From contig CM057826.1 of the NCBI GenBank assembly GCA_030068075.1, positions 77,101,312-77,165,311 on the forward strand: a DNA stretch of 64,000 bases, given 5' to 3'. The stretch is from Paguma larvata (taxonomy: Eukaryota; Chordata; Mammalia; Carnivora; Viverridae). The stretch's first letter is position 1, and each line of letters opens with the position of its first letter. A program made the translations under genes and the position numbers. Below are positions 25,820 through 39,462 of this stretch, piece after piece. The notes beneath the pieces are model-generated. The model worked only from the letters and a program-made list of their open reading frames with translations. It had not been told where the DNA came from and did no database searches.

Positions 25820-27040
25820 CCATAAGAATGACCAATCCAGGAGGTCCATATATCTAAATAACAGAAGTCCCAGGAAAAGAGAACAAATAATATTAATGGC
25901 AAGGAAATGAATTTCTAGTCTGTCCTTCAGATAGCTTCCAGATCGAAAGACACACTAAATGTCCAGCGCAATGGGTGAAAACAGACCTGCACTGAGGTGC
26001 ATCACTGTGAACTTTTAGAACACAGAGAATAATTTTAAAAAGGAAATTTAAGGCTTCTAGAAATAAAATAAAGAAAACAGGAATCATGATAACTTTGAAC
26101 TTCTCAGCAAGACCTCTGGCAGCTGGAAGACGTTGGAGCAGTTCCAATGGGAACTAAATTCCCAGTCAACTTTGAGGGTAGATTTAAGACATTTTCAGAT
26201 ATATGCCCCTTTTAAAGACTCTATTTTAAAAAGCGCTCTATAAAAACAAGACAAAATACCAAGAGGGCAGAAGATACAGGATCCAGAAAATTGATTCTAG
26301 CTCAAAAGGGTAGTGGAGAGAATCTCTGATGATGATGAAGGTACCCAAAGGTCCTCCAACCATGAAGAACAAAATCCTGTCCAGACAGGTGAGGCTAACA
26401 AGCTCTGGGAGAATGTTCCCAAGAAGATAAGATTGATGGATTCAATGGAGTATTTGAACATAACAAGAGAATTTAGAGATGAAATGGTGATAAATATTCA
26501 GAAAACTAAGCAAAGATAACACATGACAAAGTGTATAAGAAGGAAAAGATGATCATAGTGGATAATACGCCTCAGGGGTGATTAAACTTTACCTAGCCTA
26601 ATCATGCAAACTAATCATGAGTACATGTTAGATAGGATTGTGACATAATTGTATGAAGAGACTGAAGTTATTGTGTATGGCTAGACTATAATGGTGGTTA
26701 GAGAACTAGATGTTTTTAGGCTAGATAATGCTTACAACTGAAAAACATTAAGAAAAAAGAAAATATTATTTAGAGATATGGAAACAAAATAAAGGTAAAA
26801 TACTAAAATCTCAGCAAGTAGAAAGCATTGTCCTGGAGGACATGGAAATGGTATACACTGAGGAGGGTAAAAGACTGTTGCTTTTCATGATAAATGAAGC
26901 AGAAGTATTTGATCTAACTATGTATATAACGATACAAATAAGACAATAGATATTTTTAAAGGTACTATTTTTCTTCACAATTTCTCTAAAGAGTCTAGGT
27001 CTGGGGAAATAGTTGCATTTTTTAAGTGGCATATTATCCA
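25820..27040 (+). mobile_element. Old L1M 5'-region fragment
   Basis: Resembles the 5' part of mammal-wide L1M elements: AGTCCCAGGAAAAGAGAACA, CACTGAGGTGCATCACTGTG, AGCTGGAAGACGTTGGAGCA and GGTAGATTTAAGACATTTTC. Many indels. The 3' limit is uncertain. Confidence 0.6.
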
Positions 27041-27402
27041 AATAAGAAACAAATAGAAAGCCTTTGAAGGTCTCTCCTCACCTATATTTTCTGATCAGTG
27101 ATATGACCTTTGTGTTCCTTTGTCTTAACTGGGGCAAGCTCTAGATGTTGAAAGTTTCTGGTTTGATCCTGCTGGATGAGACCAAATCCATCAAGAACTT
27201 CAACAGTTTGAGCACTGAATGAAACACATCCAAACATTCACAGCTTGTTCTGATCTGAAAAGACATCAAGCAGCATCAGCATCTATGGTTCTAAGAATTC
27301 ATGTAAAGATGTGACAGTCAGTACAGGATAGGGAAACAATTTCCATACCAGCTAGCAAAGTGTTTGGCACTTGATTAAAGCATAATAAACATTCATTGAA
27401 TA

Positions 27403-27423
27403 ATGAATGAATGAATGAATGAG
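27403..27423. repeat. (GAAT)n short microsatellite
   Basis: About five GAAT units in an AT-rich context. Confidence 0.85.
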
Positions 27424-29913
27424 TAAAACATAGACAGTTGCTTTTTGGACAGTTGGCAGGATGGTCTGCATAGGCCAGAGTAAAATATCTAGTTACTTGC
27501 TTTCACTTCTCATTTAAATCCAGTAAAGCTAGGACTTACATAAAGTCAAAAGCCCAAGGGAAATAATTAGAAACATTTTGTGCACAAATTTCCTGTTCCA
27601 TTTGGAGTTAAACTCAGGACTTTAAGATTTATAGCCCACACATCAGTTAATACATTCTCTGTAACACACCCAGTGTAGCAATAAGCAGAGCAGCAGTTTT
27701 CAAAACCGATTTCTCTATAAAGGCACTCTGATTCCATGAACATGTTCGAGATAGATGCCCTGAGCTGATTCCTTGCCCCTCGTCTCTACATAATCAGAAT
27801 GGCCCCAGTTCTTTTTTAATCTTTTTAATATAAGAGTTCCATCTAAAATAACATCTCTACCACTTAAAATCTTTGAAAACCACTGATTTAGGAATGTGCT
27901 ACTCTAGTAGAACAGGGTTTCACTTCTTGTTGAATATTTTTTGGAGAGCTTGGAAAGGATATGGGATCTCACCACACAATGGACAGCATTTAATTAGAAT
28001 CTCAAAAGACAGGGGCCCTCAGCTGACATCTAGGTTTTATATTTATGCGTGCGTTTCCGCCACCCCTCCACACACAGGCCTGAGTAGGCACCCAATAGGT
28101 AAAATACATCTTAATTTCACAAAAAATCATGTAATTTCTATCATAAATGCACATTTCCTTCTAACAGCAGAAAACTTGATCAAATTTTCCCAAGTAAATT
28201 CACTAAAATTATCGCTCAGTTATTTTAATTTCAAACTCAGACAATTTTTAAGGTTCTTCCCTTCTGTATTTTCTCCCTTAAATATCATTTAAATTGCAGA
28301 GGGCTTGTGCAGATGTGTCTGTGTGTGTTGAATGTATATGGTCAATAGACATTCTTCATTCTCTGCTGGCATGAGCTACTATTTAAATTGTCTTGCCTAC
28401 ACTTTGGAAATTGGTCCTTATTTCCACTAGTTCTGCTACTGTCTGAGGTCTCACAGGGGTTCAAGCTTCTTAGAGTCCGCTGGTGCTTTCAGCCACTTCT
28501 GAGCCCCCTTGGGCGGCACCCTTTCAGCTGTCACCATATTAATGGAAATCTGAGATAAACTCAAACAGGTAGCTCATGTTTTCTTATGCCTTGGCTCATT
28601 TTATTTTATTTCTCCCTTGCCACTGTCCTATGAAACGCATATGCAAGGTTGCTACCACCTTGGGTTCTCAAATGGGAATCAGGCATTATTCCAGGTAATG
28701 TCCAGGTCTGCCCAGGTCTCTATGCAGGTCTATCACTCAGTCAACATGCACCAGAATGATCATTTGGATTGATTGGGCATCTCTTCTAATTGGCCAATAC
28801 TTGTGCTATTCTGGTCATTAGTTACCTAGAATTCTGACTCTACTCTCAAATCCCAAAATGACAGATGTTAGTCTGATGGAGGCAGGAGCTAAAGTCCCAC
28901 GCCCATATATTACTATTGCTCTTTCTTCAGGGTAATGTGCTCCCCCTAGTCTAGGCAAACTTCATCTCGTCTCCAGAATAGGGCACTATGTCTCTTCATC
29001 TATTCTCTTTACATTCTACCGTTTATGGCGCAAACTTTATGCCCGACTTCCTTAGTGGCTTGGCCTCTTGCAGCTCAAAAGAAACTGAATCTTGAATATC
29101 AATACCTTTTACTTCAAAATTTCCTTCTCTGCAGTGAGAATTAAATTTTATTTTTAAAGATTGAAAAGTTGAGCACTGACTGTTTATTTGTGTGTGTTGT
29201 CTTCTTGGCATAAATCCTACATACTCTCAGAAGCAATGCTTGCTACTAACTAAATAGGAGAGGAAGTGAGGGAATGCTGGCTAGTATCTCAAAATTTCAT
29301 CCTGCTACATCCATAAGAGTGATGTGTCTGTTCTTCTTTTTGTCAAACACAGAAGCAAACCCAGAAATTACAGAGAAACAACTGGCCATGATACCCTTCA
29401 AAGTCAGATTAATGGCAGAGCCATTTTTAATGTAACCTAAGGTCAGTGAGCAAACAGTTCTTGTACCATAATAAAATCAAGTTAACAATAGGAAGATGGG
29501 TTTCTTATGGAGACCCAATGCGAGATGATGGCAGGAAGGTAATCCTAGCAGTTCTCTGACATTGTTTTAGATAATTAAAATTATTTTGCAATTCCAAATA
29601 TGATCCCAACAACCCTCACTCCTACCTTAGCTTCACACACAGCAATGGGACCTGGGCTCACCTTTCCTGGAAACCAGCATCAAAAAGACAGAAAAAAGAT
29701 TGCCTGGGATCTGCAAAAAAAAATCCAGGAGACTGAAAAGATTTATAAAGAAAAGGCTGAACTGGGAAACTGAGGATTCCAGAGTAAGAAGATAGAATGT
29801 TCCCAAAATAGATAGAAGAGTGAAACTTTGGGTGAGGGGATAGAATTTACAAGAGAAGTAGACTGTATACTTGCTTCACCTCATATTCACCAGCATGTTT
29901 TGAATTTACTACC

Positions 29914-29974
29914 AGAAATGTGTATGTATGTTCAGCACATGTGTATGTATGTTCAGAAATGTGTATGTATGTTT
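29914..29974. repeat. Short tandem repeat, 20-21 bp unit, three copies
   Basis: AGAAATGTGTATGTATGTTC occurs three times with small changes (second copy carries CAC, third ends TTT). It gives a repetitive chance reading frame on both strands. Confidence 0.88.
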
Positions 29975-30699
29975 AGAGTATGGCCAAGGCGATACTCTAA
30001 AGAAGAATGGAAGAATTTCCTTCCTCCATGGATGTTGGTCAATGTCTTCATTGTGGAGCTCAGGATTAGAGAGGACAATCCAAAGGAATGGGGAAAATGG
30101 TAATACTGTGTCTAGTACCCAAATGCAACCTCCAAGGAGAATTAGTGACATGCCCCTTGGTATTTCACAAAAGAGAATTTCATATTGGTTATGGTTACAC
30201 ACTTTTTATTTTATAGTTATTGAATCTTTTACTATAAACTTTGCTTATTAATTCTGTACGATCAGTTATGTCCAGACCTGCTTATGGAGAGCCACTAAAT
30301 GCACATAAGTGTAAGATTCCCATAAGATAGGTATAAAGTAAATCACATAAGCGTTTCACAAAAAGTATCTCTGGATCCAGAACCTAGACAAGCCAGACAT
30401 TAGGATTGCTAAATTACAGAATTTTCACCCTACATGATAGAATAAGATGTTTCTGGGCAATGAAACAGCCTGAAAAGTAGAAAAGAAAACAAGCCTGACT
30501 ACTCTTTGCCATGAGTCTCTTGGACTTGTCAGATTCCTCACCTTCTCAAGCCACTGACCACTGTCTTGCTCCTGGAGGAAGAAGAGGAACACCAGAGGCT
30601 ATGTTTGGTCAGAGGCATCCTTGTCAATATTGTTCTCCTACTGTTTGATGCTTTATATAGCTTGTGAATAGAAATCATTGGTGCCTGTGAGCTCTGTTC

Positions 30700-30935
30700 C
30701 TGTCATTTTTGAACCCAGTTAGAGTCTCCTCAAATCTGTGCCAAAGACATTGTGACCATGAGCAAATTTCTTCATCACTTTGAGCCTGTTTCCTCATCTA
30801 CAAAATGGATAAAAATAGTAGCTTGCTTATAGAATTTTGTGTGTGAAGGAGAGATTACATGGAAAGCTTCATTAGAATACTTCAGCAGAATGGTGAGGAC
30901 AGAGAAAGTGCTTTGTTAGCTACTATTACTAATGT
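30700..30935 (+). mobile_element. MIR SINE
   Basis: The MIR core is recognisable: GTGACCATGAGCAAATTTCT, GAGCCTGTTTCCTCATCTAC, AAAATGGATAAAAATAGTAG. Confidence 0.75.
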
Positions 30936-31684
30936 TATTAACCTGTCACTTTCCACATGGAATTCAGTATGTTTCTATGTCAATAAGTACTCAGTGGCAT
31001 AACTTTTAATGATTGAAAAGTTTTCTATTATATGAGTGCCCTATGGTCTATTTAACTAATCAAGTATTGGGTGTCATTTAGATTGTGCCTACTTGTTTGA
31101 TTATTATACCCCCAAGTAAAGTAAGCAGACTAAATATATATGCTTACACTTACTTCCTCCCAAAAACTCTCAAAAACTACAGTGAAAGGATTTCTTTACA
31201 GCCTAAACTCATGAAATGGGGAGAACAGCAGGAGAAACAGTAGCAAGAAAATTGTGGAAGCAGAAAAGCAAATAGTTTAGCAGACATGAGAAAATGGAAA
31301 TTTTTTTTAAAAGAACAGCTTTAAAAGAAAGCTAGTTCCTGCTACTAAGGGAAAAGCAATGTGAATAAAGAGCCCAACAGAAGTGTCAGGTTGCAGAGAG
31401 AACAGGCAGCCAGCATGGGTGAAGTTGCCTCAGACTCAATGAACCACACACTGACTGAACCTTTACTGTTTCACTTGCTTCACCTCCATATTCACCTCAG
31501 ATCCCTGATTCAATTGTTATGAATGTAACTATTCCATGTTTATTTGATCACATTTGTTTTCTATAGTACCAGTAGTGAATAAACCAGGCTCTTTTCTCAC
31601 TTTTTATTCAAGATAGATAGATATGTGTTCTTACACATCTGAGAATCTATTGCTTTCACACATGACAAACATTTTGATTCAGTG

Positions 31685-32448
31685 TAAAATTCTTTTTCTT
31701 TTGTTGCTCAGCAATGGAATAAATTTATTTACTTATTTATTTTTCCTTTTTACCTTTTGACACCTTTCACCCATTTCTCCCACTCTCCACCCCTACCTCT
31801 CCCAACCACCAATTTGTTCTCTGTATTTATGAACTTGTTTTTTGTTGCTGTTTACTTTGCTTTTAGATTCCACGTGTAAGAGAGATCATACTATATTTAT
31901 CTTTCTCTGATTTTTTTCTCTTAGCACAATGCCCTCAAGGTCCATCCATGTTGTCACAAATGCAAGATTTCATTATTTTCTTAATGTCTAAATAATATTC
32001 TACTTTATATATACCACAATTTCTTTATCCATTCATCCAATAATGGGTACTTAGACTATTTCCATATCTTGGCTATTATAAATAATGCTATGACATTTTT
32101 TATATATATATTTTCCAGTTAGTATTTTCATTTTCTTTGCGTAAATACCCAGAAATGGAAATGCTAGATCATACGGTAATTTTATTTTCATTTTTAAATT
32201 TTCATTTAATTTTTTAAATGAAATTTCCATAGTGGCTGCACCAATTTACATTCCAGTGAATAGTTCATGAGAGTTCCCTTTTTTCCACATTCTTGCCAAC
32301 ACTTGTTATTTCTTGTCTGTTTGATAATAGCCATTCTAACGGGGCAAGGTGATCTCTCATGGAGGTTTTGCATTTCCCTGATGATTAATGATGCAGAGCA
32401 ACTTTCATATACCTGTTTGCAATTTCTATGTTTTCTTTGGAAAAATAT
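31685..32448 (-). mobile_element. Old L1 (antisense), 3' part
   Basis: Antisense L1 3' UTR and ORF2 C-terminal region: it has the characteristic antisense stretches GGTCCATCCATGTTGTCAC, TTTATCCATTCATCCA and CATTTCCCTGATGATTAATG. It continues after the younger insertions at 33261. It is non-coding by many stops. Confidence 0.85.
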
Positions 32449-33249
32449 ATTTTTTTAATTTAAATTTTAATTAGCTAATATACAGCATAATATTGGTTTC
32501 AGGAATAGAATTCAGTGATTCATAATTTACATACAACACCGAGTGATCATCACAAAAAGTGCCCTCCTTAACACCCATCACCCATCTAGCCCATCTCCCA
32601 CCGACCTCCCTCTGTATGGTCAACTCATCTTTGACAAAGAAGGATAGAATGTCCAATAGAAAAAAGTCTGTTCAACAAATGGTGTTGGGAAAAGTGGACA
32701 GTGACATGCAGAAGAATGAAACAGGACCACTTTCTTAAACTATACACAAAAATTAGTTCAAAAGGGATGAAAGATCTAAATGTGAGATAGGAAACCATCA
32801 GAATCCTAGAAGAAAAGAGAGGCAACAAACTCTTCGACCTCAGCTAAAGCAAGTTCTTTCTAGACACACTAGAGCATCTTCTTTCTAGACATGTCACTGA
32901 AGGCAAGGGAAACAAAAGCAAACATGAACTAATGGGATTTCATGAAGATAAAAACCTTTTTGCACAGAGAAGGAAACAATCAACAAAAGTAAAATGTAGC
33001 CTATGAATAGGAGAAGATATTTGTAAACAACATATTGGATAAAGGGTTAGTATCCAAAACCTATCAAGAACTTACAACTCAACAGACAAAAAAACAAACA
33101 ACCCAATTAGAAATGGGCAGAAGACATGAACAGACACTTTTCCAAAGAAGACATCCAGATGAATAACAGACATATGAAAAGATGCTCAACATCATTAATC
33201 ATCAAGGAAATACAAATCAAAACCATGTTGAGATACCACCTCACACAGG
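32449..33249. mobile_element. Younger L1 insertion with 5' inversion (twin priming)
   Basis: 32449-32620 is an antisense carnivoran L1 3' end (T-run, then reverse complement of the GCACTCGGTGTT-type terminal region). From about 32621 to 33249 the orientation flips to sense ORF2 C-terminal sequence (CAACAAATGGTGTTGGGAAA, AACTCAACAGACAAAAAAAC). Host L1 bases TTGGAAAAATAT (32437-32448) recur as TTGGAAAAGTG at 33250-33260, so a target duplication bounds the unit. An inverted 5' part inside one duplication is the mark of twin priming. Confidence 0.8.
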
Positions 33250-33280
33250 TTGGAAAAGTGTCTTTTTAAATCCTTTGACC

Positions 33281-33488
33281 GGGGCGCCTGGGTGGCTCAG
33301 TTGGTTAAGCGGCCGACTTCGGCTCAGGTTATGATCTCACAGTCTGTGAGTTTGAGCCCCGCATCGGGCTCTGTGCTGATGGCTCAGAGCCTGGAGCCTG
33401 CTTCCGATTCTGTGTCTCCCTCTCTCTCTGCCCTTCCCCCGCTCACACTCTGTCTCTATGTCTCTCAAAAATAAATTAAAAAAAAATG
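33281..33488 (+). mobile_element. Felid SINE, full length and least diverged copy
   Basis: Near-consensus felid SINE: GGGGCGCCTGGGTGGCTCAG head, the TTCGGCTCAGGTTATGATCT region, GTTTGAGCCCCGCATCGGGC, the CCTGGAGCCTGCTTCCGATT body and an AAAAATAAATTAAAAAAAAA tail. A perfect 15-bp duplication TTAAATCCTTTGACC flanks it (33266-33280 and 33489-33503). This is the best evidence for a felid genome. Confidence 0.95.
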
Positions 33489-33503
33489 TTAAATCCTTTG
33501 ACC

Positions 33504-36500
33504 ATTTTTTAATGCGACTGTTTTTGTTGTTGTTGCTATTTGTTTTTGGTATTGAATTAGTTCTTTATATATTTTGGATATTAGCTCATGATCAGATATA
33601 TGATTTGCAAATATCTTCTCCCATTCTGTAAATTACCTTTTCATTTTGTTAATGATTTCCTTTGTTAAACACAAGCATTTTAGTTGACTTAATCCCACTT
33701 ACTTATGCTTGTTTATGTTGATTTTCCTTTTGGAGTCAGATTCAAAAAATCTTCACCAAGATATATCAAGGAGCTTATTGTCTACGTTTTTGTCTAGAAA
33801 TTTTAAGGTTTCAGGTTTCAAGTCTTCAATCCTTTTTTTTAACATCTTATTGGCTTTATCCAATGATTCATGAATTGAGTAGTATCTCATATAACAGAGA
33901 GAAAAGAGTTCTGAGGAACTGTACAAAATGAAACAATTTTAATAGCAGAAAGGAGAATTCTTTAACCCATTCTGAGTTAATTTTTGTATATGGTATAAGA
34001 CAGTGGTCAAGTTTCATTCTTTGCTTGTGGCTGTTCAGTTTTTCCAAACTCATTTATGGAAGAGACTTTCCTTTCTCCATTGTATATTCTTGGATCTTGA
34101 ATTGTAAATTAATTGACACTGTATGTATGGGTTTATTCCTGTGCTCTACATTCTGTTTCATTAATCTATGAGTTTGTTTTTATTTCAATACCATACTGTT
34201 TTAACCATTATAGCTTTGTTATACTGTGAAATCAGGATGTGTGATGTTTTCAACTTTGTTTTTCTTACTCAAGATTGCTATGGCTATTTTGGTTTTTTGA
34301 TGGTTACATAAAAATTTTAGGATTATTCAACTTATTTGAAAAACTGCATTGGAAATTTGATAGGGATTTCATTGAATCTATAGACTGCTTTGCATAGTAT
34401 GGACATTTCAATAATATTTATTCTTTCAATCCATGAACATGGAATATCTTTCCATGTATTTAGATAGTCTCCCATTTCTTTCATTTATGTCTTGTAGTTT
34501 TCAAACGATAGGTCTTTCACCTTCTTACTTAAATTTATTCTTAAGGATTTATACTTTTTGATGCAAATGTAAATGGAATTTTATTTATTTCTCCTTCCAA
34601 TAGTTCATTATTTTGGTATACAAAAATGCAACAGATTTTTGTGTATTGATTTTGCATCAACTTTACTGAATTCATTTATTAGTTCTAAGAGTTTTTTTTT
34701 GATGGAGTCTTTAAGGTTGTTTATAAAAATAATAATTATTATACACCTAATTGATAATTATTCTACATCTAGAAAAGTTTTTCTTCTTGCATAATTACTC
34801 TGTCTAGGACTTTCAATACCATGTTGAATAAAAGTAATGAGAGTGGCTATTCTTGCTTTCAGCTTTTCATCATTGAGAATGATGTTAGCTGTGGTTTTGT
34901 CATATATGGCTTTTTGTTATCGTTGTTGTTAACTTCCTTATATAACCTTTTTGTTAAGAGATTATATCATAAATGGATGCTGAATTTTGTCAAATGCTTT
35001 TTCTGCATCGATCAAGATGCCATATGATTTTTATCCTTTAATATGGTATATCACATTGACTGATTTGCAAATGTTGCATCACCGGAATAAATCCCACTTG
35101 ATGATTAGGTATAATCCTTTTAATGTATTCTTAAATTTGGTTTGCCAATATTTTGTGAAGAATTTTTATATCTATATTCAGTATGGATATTCACCAGTAA
35201 TTTTCTTTTTTTATGATGTCTTTGTCTGGTTTTCTATCAAGATCATGCTGTCCTCATAAAACGAGTTTGAAAGAGCTCCCTCCTATTCTATTTTTTGGAA
35301 GAATACAAGAAATATTGGTACTAATTATTCTTTGAATGTTTTGTAGAATTCACCAGTGAAGTCATCTAGTCTTGGACTTCTTTGCTTAGGGGGTCATTGA
35401 TTATTGATTCAATCTCCCTATTAGTAATCACTCTGTTCAGATTTTCTATTTCATTATGATTTAGCCTTAGAAATGTATATGTTTGCAGGAATTTAGCTAT
35501 TGGTGTCATTTTTTTTGATGGGTCTGATTAAAAGTTTATCAATTTTATTTATCTTTTCAACAAATCAGCTCTTAATTTTAATGATTGTTTCTATATTTTT
35601 TAGTCTCCATTTATTTCTACTCTGATCTATTTCTTTCTTTCTCCCAACTAACTTTGAACTTTGTTTTGCTTTTTTTTTTTCCTAATTCATTTAGGTATAA
35701 AGTTAAGTTGTTTGAGACTTTTATTGTTTCTTAAGATGGGCATTTACTGCTCCAAACTTGCCTCTTAGAACTATCTTTTGCTGCATCCCACAAATTTTAG
35801 TATATTATATTTCTATTTTTATATTTCCAACAAGGCATTTTTTATTTCTCTTTCAGTTTCTTCTTTTGACCCACTGGTTTTTTAGTAACATGATGTTTAA
35901 TCTCCACATATTTGTGAATTTTCCAGTTTTGTTCATATAATTAATTTTTAATTTCATACAACTATGGTCAGAAAAGATGCTTGATATGATTTCAATCCTC
36001 TTAAAATTATTAAGATTTGTTTTGTGCCCTAACATGTGATCTATCTTGAAAAATACTCAATGTGCACTTGATAAGAATGTGTGTTCTGTTGCTTTTGGAT
36101 GTAATGTTCTGCATGTATCTATTAAGTCCATCTGGTCTAATGTGTCATTTAAGGCTGATGTTTCCTTAATCTTGTTGATTATCTGTCTGGATAATTTATC
36201 TATTGATGTAAGTGGGATATTAAAATCCTCTATTATTATATTTCTGTTAATTTCTCCAACTCTGTTAATATTGCTTTATATATTTAGGTGTTCCTATGTT
36301 CGATGTATGAATATTTACAAATGCTATAGCCTCCTGTTGGGCTGACCCCTCTATCATTATGTAACACCCATTTTTGTCTCTTATTACTGTCTTTGTTTTA
36401 AAGTCTGTTTAGTCTGATATAAGTATAGCTACTTCAGCTTTCTTTTGGTTTCCAGTTGCGTGGAATATCTTTTTCTTTCCCTTTATGTTCAGTCTTTATG

Positions 36501-36800
36501 TCCTTATATCTGAAGTTAGTCTCTTGTAGGCAGTATATCTTTCTATTGGATAATTTAGTCCCATTTACATTTAAAGTAATTTATGATAGATATGTACTAA
36601 TTGCCATTTTGTTCATTGTTTACTGGCTGTTTTTACAGTTCCTCTGTTTCTTTCTTTTTCTCTTGTTCTCTTCCTTTGTGCTTTGATGACTTTCTTAAGT
36701 GGTATTTTATTTATATTCCTTTCTCCTTATCTTTTATGTATTTACTATAGGTTTTTGCTTAGTGGTTACATAGGTTATACATAAAAACTTTTATCTATAA
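33504..36800 (-). mobile_element. Old L1 (antisense), ORF2 body
   Basis: Continuation of the antisense L1 split at 32448. It runs through reverse-transcriptase and endonuclease coding regions on the minus strand, for example antisense CTTTTTCTGCATCGATCAAG (35000 region) and TATTGATGTAAGTGGGATAT (36200). Several frames are interrupted. The 5' limit near 36.8 kb is approximate. Confidence 0.85.
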
Positions 36801-37812
36801 CAGCTTAATTTAAGTTGGAAGCTGGAACAAAAAGAGATGCTAAAATGAAAAGATTACTTGAAAGTCTGTTTTAGAGGCAACCAGACCCCGGGTTCACTGC
36901 CAGGAAACCACTTATCTGCAACCTTGGCTAAAGACAGAAGGTTTCTTCCCCATGGAGAGTAAAACAGAGATTCACCAGGGACACAGGCACAGTTAAAAGT
37001 GGGTGTTTCATACGGAACTAAGTAAGGCATAATGAATGCTGAGTTTTCCAGGGTTCTTTTCCCTCTGAAAGGCAATCCCTTTCCCTCCAGATTGAAAGTA
37101 ATCAAGTCTTCTCCATAGGACCTGACTGATGGAAGGGGAAAGACTTAAGGATTCTGACATTCAAATTTTCTCAACTCAAGTATTTGGCTAGACCATTCTA
37201 CAGCAAATCTTTCCATTGTCAGTCCTTATTGAAATAATCACTTCTAATTAGCCTTTCCTTGCTTTATTATTAAACAAAGTCAAGCAACCAGAATTACCAC
37301 AGATCAGAGGAATGACTTTGTTATGATGGAGTTGAAATCAAAAAGAAAAAAATAACTTGGTGGGCTGCAGAGAGGGAAGAAAATTTAAAAACAAACAAAA
37401 AAACACAAACAAAAAACCAAAAATAACCTGCTGTGAATATTTCCAAAGACATGAAGAAAATCACAACCATAAGAGAATGGGCACAAATAAAAAGAAACAT
37501 TCCTAAAACAAAGATCTCTTGGAAATAAACAACATGATGGCAAAAGTGAAAATAAAAGTCTGGAAGGAAGGGAATATAAATTTAAAAAAGTTTCCCAGAA
37601 ATGACAGCAAAAAGAAAAAGCATTATAAATAATAAAGAAGATAGAACTTTTATATATTATAGACAATGATTTGGTGAAAATATTAGAAATAAAACAAGAT
37701 TTAAATTATATAAACCAGCAGATTTTGGATCATGAGATAAAATCGGTAAAGAATTTAATTTCTAAAAGGTCTTTAAAAATATGGAAAAGCATGTACCAGA
37801 ACTCTATTAGAG
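36801..37812. other. Intergenic, unclassified
   Basis: Lies between the 5' limit of the old antisense L1 and a SINE. Parts may be further L1 but I cannot show it. Confidence 0.45.
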
Positions 37813-37820
37813 ATCTTTCT

Positions 37821-38030
37821 TTTTCTATGTTTATTTATTTTTGAGAGAGAGAAACAGAGCATGACAGGGGAGGGGCAGAGAGAGAGTGAGACACAGAATC
37901 TGAAGCAGGCTCCAGGCTCTGAGCTGTCAAAACAGAGCCCAATGTGGGGCTTGCACCCATGAACTGTGAGATCATGACCTGAGCCGAAGTTGGACACGCA
38001 ACCAACTGAGCCACCCAGGTGCCCCAAAAA
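37821..38030 (-). mobile_element. Felid SINE, inverted
   Basis: TTTATTTATTTTTGAGAGAG tail, GGGGAGGGGCAGAGAGAGAG, and a head ending CAACTGAGCCACCCAGGTGC. Flanked by ATCTTTCT at 37813-37820 and 38031-38038. Little diverged. Confidence 0.92.
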
Positions 38031-38629
38031 ATCTTTCTAAATTAAATAAACTTCATGCCTGGCAACAACAACAAATCTGTTACATAAGGCTTATAGACAA
38101 ATCATGATCTCAATGCACCTATTTTTGATGAGAACTGAAAAGGCCAAAACCAGAAATGCAGACCAGGGCAAAACATAACTTCTCTATGTAAATCTCCTTA
38201 GTAGTCTTTACAAGCTCCAAAAAAGGGTGAAGTGGGGTGAACTCTCAACTCCTGCGACTTCTCCTATGACTACTGTGATTCAGCCAAGAGAAATTATTAA
38301 CCAACAGACTTCGTATTTTTTTACCTTCATTTCTTATATTGCTTAGGTTCATTTGGAATATTTGTGAAGTTCTATGTGTTATTACGTTCTAAAACTATTT
38401 TGACAAGATTGAGTATATTCTAGCAAAATAAAATGGAGAACTGAGACAATTAGGAAGAAATTCTAGGCCTAATATTTCACTTTCCCTAAAATATGCAGGA
38501 ATTGAGACTAAAATGTTCTTAAAATTCTCTGCTTTATTTTACTTTTAGTTTTAATCAATGTCTGTACCTTGCAGAGGAGTGCAGAGAGCAGGCAGCTGTC
38601 AAGTAAATCTGATTATATATATTCACAGT

Positions 38630-38770
38630 CATGCATTGGTGCTCAGTAGAATCACCTAGCATGCTCTATGCCACACCAATTGAATCTTAATCTCAGGGTG
38701 TGGCATCAGTGCTGTTTAATAGCTACTCAAATGCTTCTAATGTGCATGAAGAATTGACAACCACCATTGA
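38630..38770. mobile_element. MER5-like fossil
   Basis: GTGCTCAGTAGAATCACCTA, AATCTCAGGGTGTGGCATCA and TTCTAATGTGCATGAAGAAT follow the MER5 layout loosely. Confidence 0.45.
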
Positions 38771-39428
38771 TAATCAAATCTATAATTCAGGCTAAAAAAG
38801 CACTTTGAAGCCTGTGCTTTGGATTGCTTTGGATTTTATATTTCTTCAAAAGCCAGTTATTGCCAGATATCTCCTTTTTGTTTTGAAACTATAGATATAA
38901 TGCCCAAATAGGTGATCATATTTTGTTAGTTTAAGTGGTTTCATATTTGGCACTTGGCTCTCTTCCCTTGTTTCCCAGTGCTTAGCTACAATAAGGTGGG
39001 AGTTTGGGTGGGAAATGGAAACTAATAATGTCTTTCTTGAAGTTCTGGGTTGTCTTGAAGAAAAAGATCAATACATAGAAGTTTTTGGTTGGATTGTATA
39101 AATAATGATCTTCCATCTAGTTATGCATCTTTATAGGGAAGACTTTAAAAGTCATTGTCAGGGCATTAAATTTGGGTCTAACATTAATAAGCCCCGAAAA
39201 CAAACATGGGCTATTCCTCCTTGTGAGAGGGCTGGAGCGTGAGCAAATGATCACTTCAACTTAATGACTGTCTTTCTAATTGGTTCCGGGGAAGTTATAT
39301 ATATATTTTTTTTTCTTTGAGTAATTACTCTGTATTTTTCCCCCAGGTTCAGTGGCATTTTCTCTAAAGAGATAATAATAGAGCTATCCTAATAATGGAA
39401 AATAACCTCAGGCAGTCTGTTTGAAATG

Positions 39429-39462
39429 TGAAGGAAGGAAGAAGGAAGGAAGGAAAGAAGAG
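39429..39462. repeat. (GGAA)n purine tract
   Basis: Imperfect GGAA/GAAG repeat. Confidence 0.9.

Larger units (their letters stand above)
27041..30699. other. Intergenic, nothing but short repeats recognised
   Basis: No supported gene. The 139-residue frame at 27873-28292 and the frames over the 21-bp tandem repeat look like chance. Confidence 0.5.

Noticed and set aside
29914..29974. Possible CRISPR-like array (repeats at regular spacing)
   Set aside because: Three adjacent 20-21 bp units without unique spacers, in a mammalian genome: a simple tandem repeat.
33281..33360. Possible tRNA gene (A and B box-like sequence)
   Set aside because: This is the tRNA-derived head of a felid SINE with body, A-tail and target duplication, so it is not a free-standing tRNA gene.
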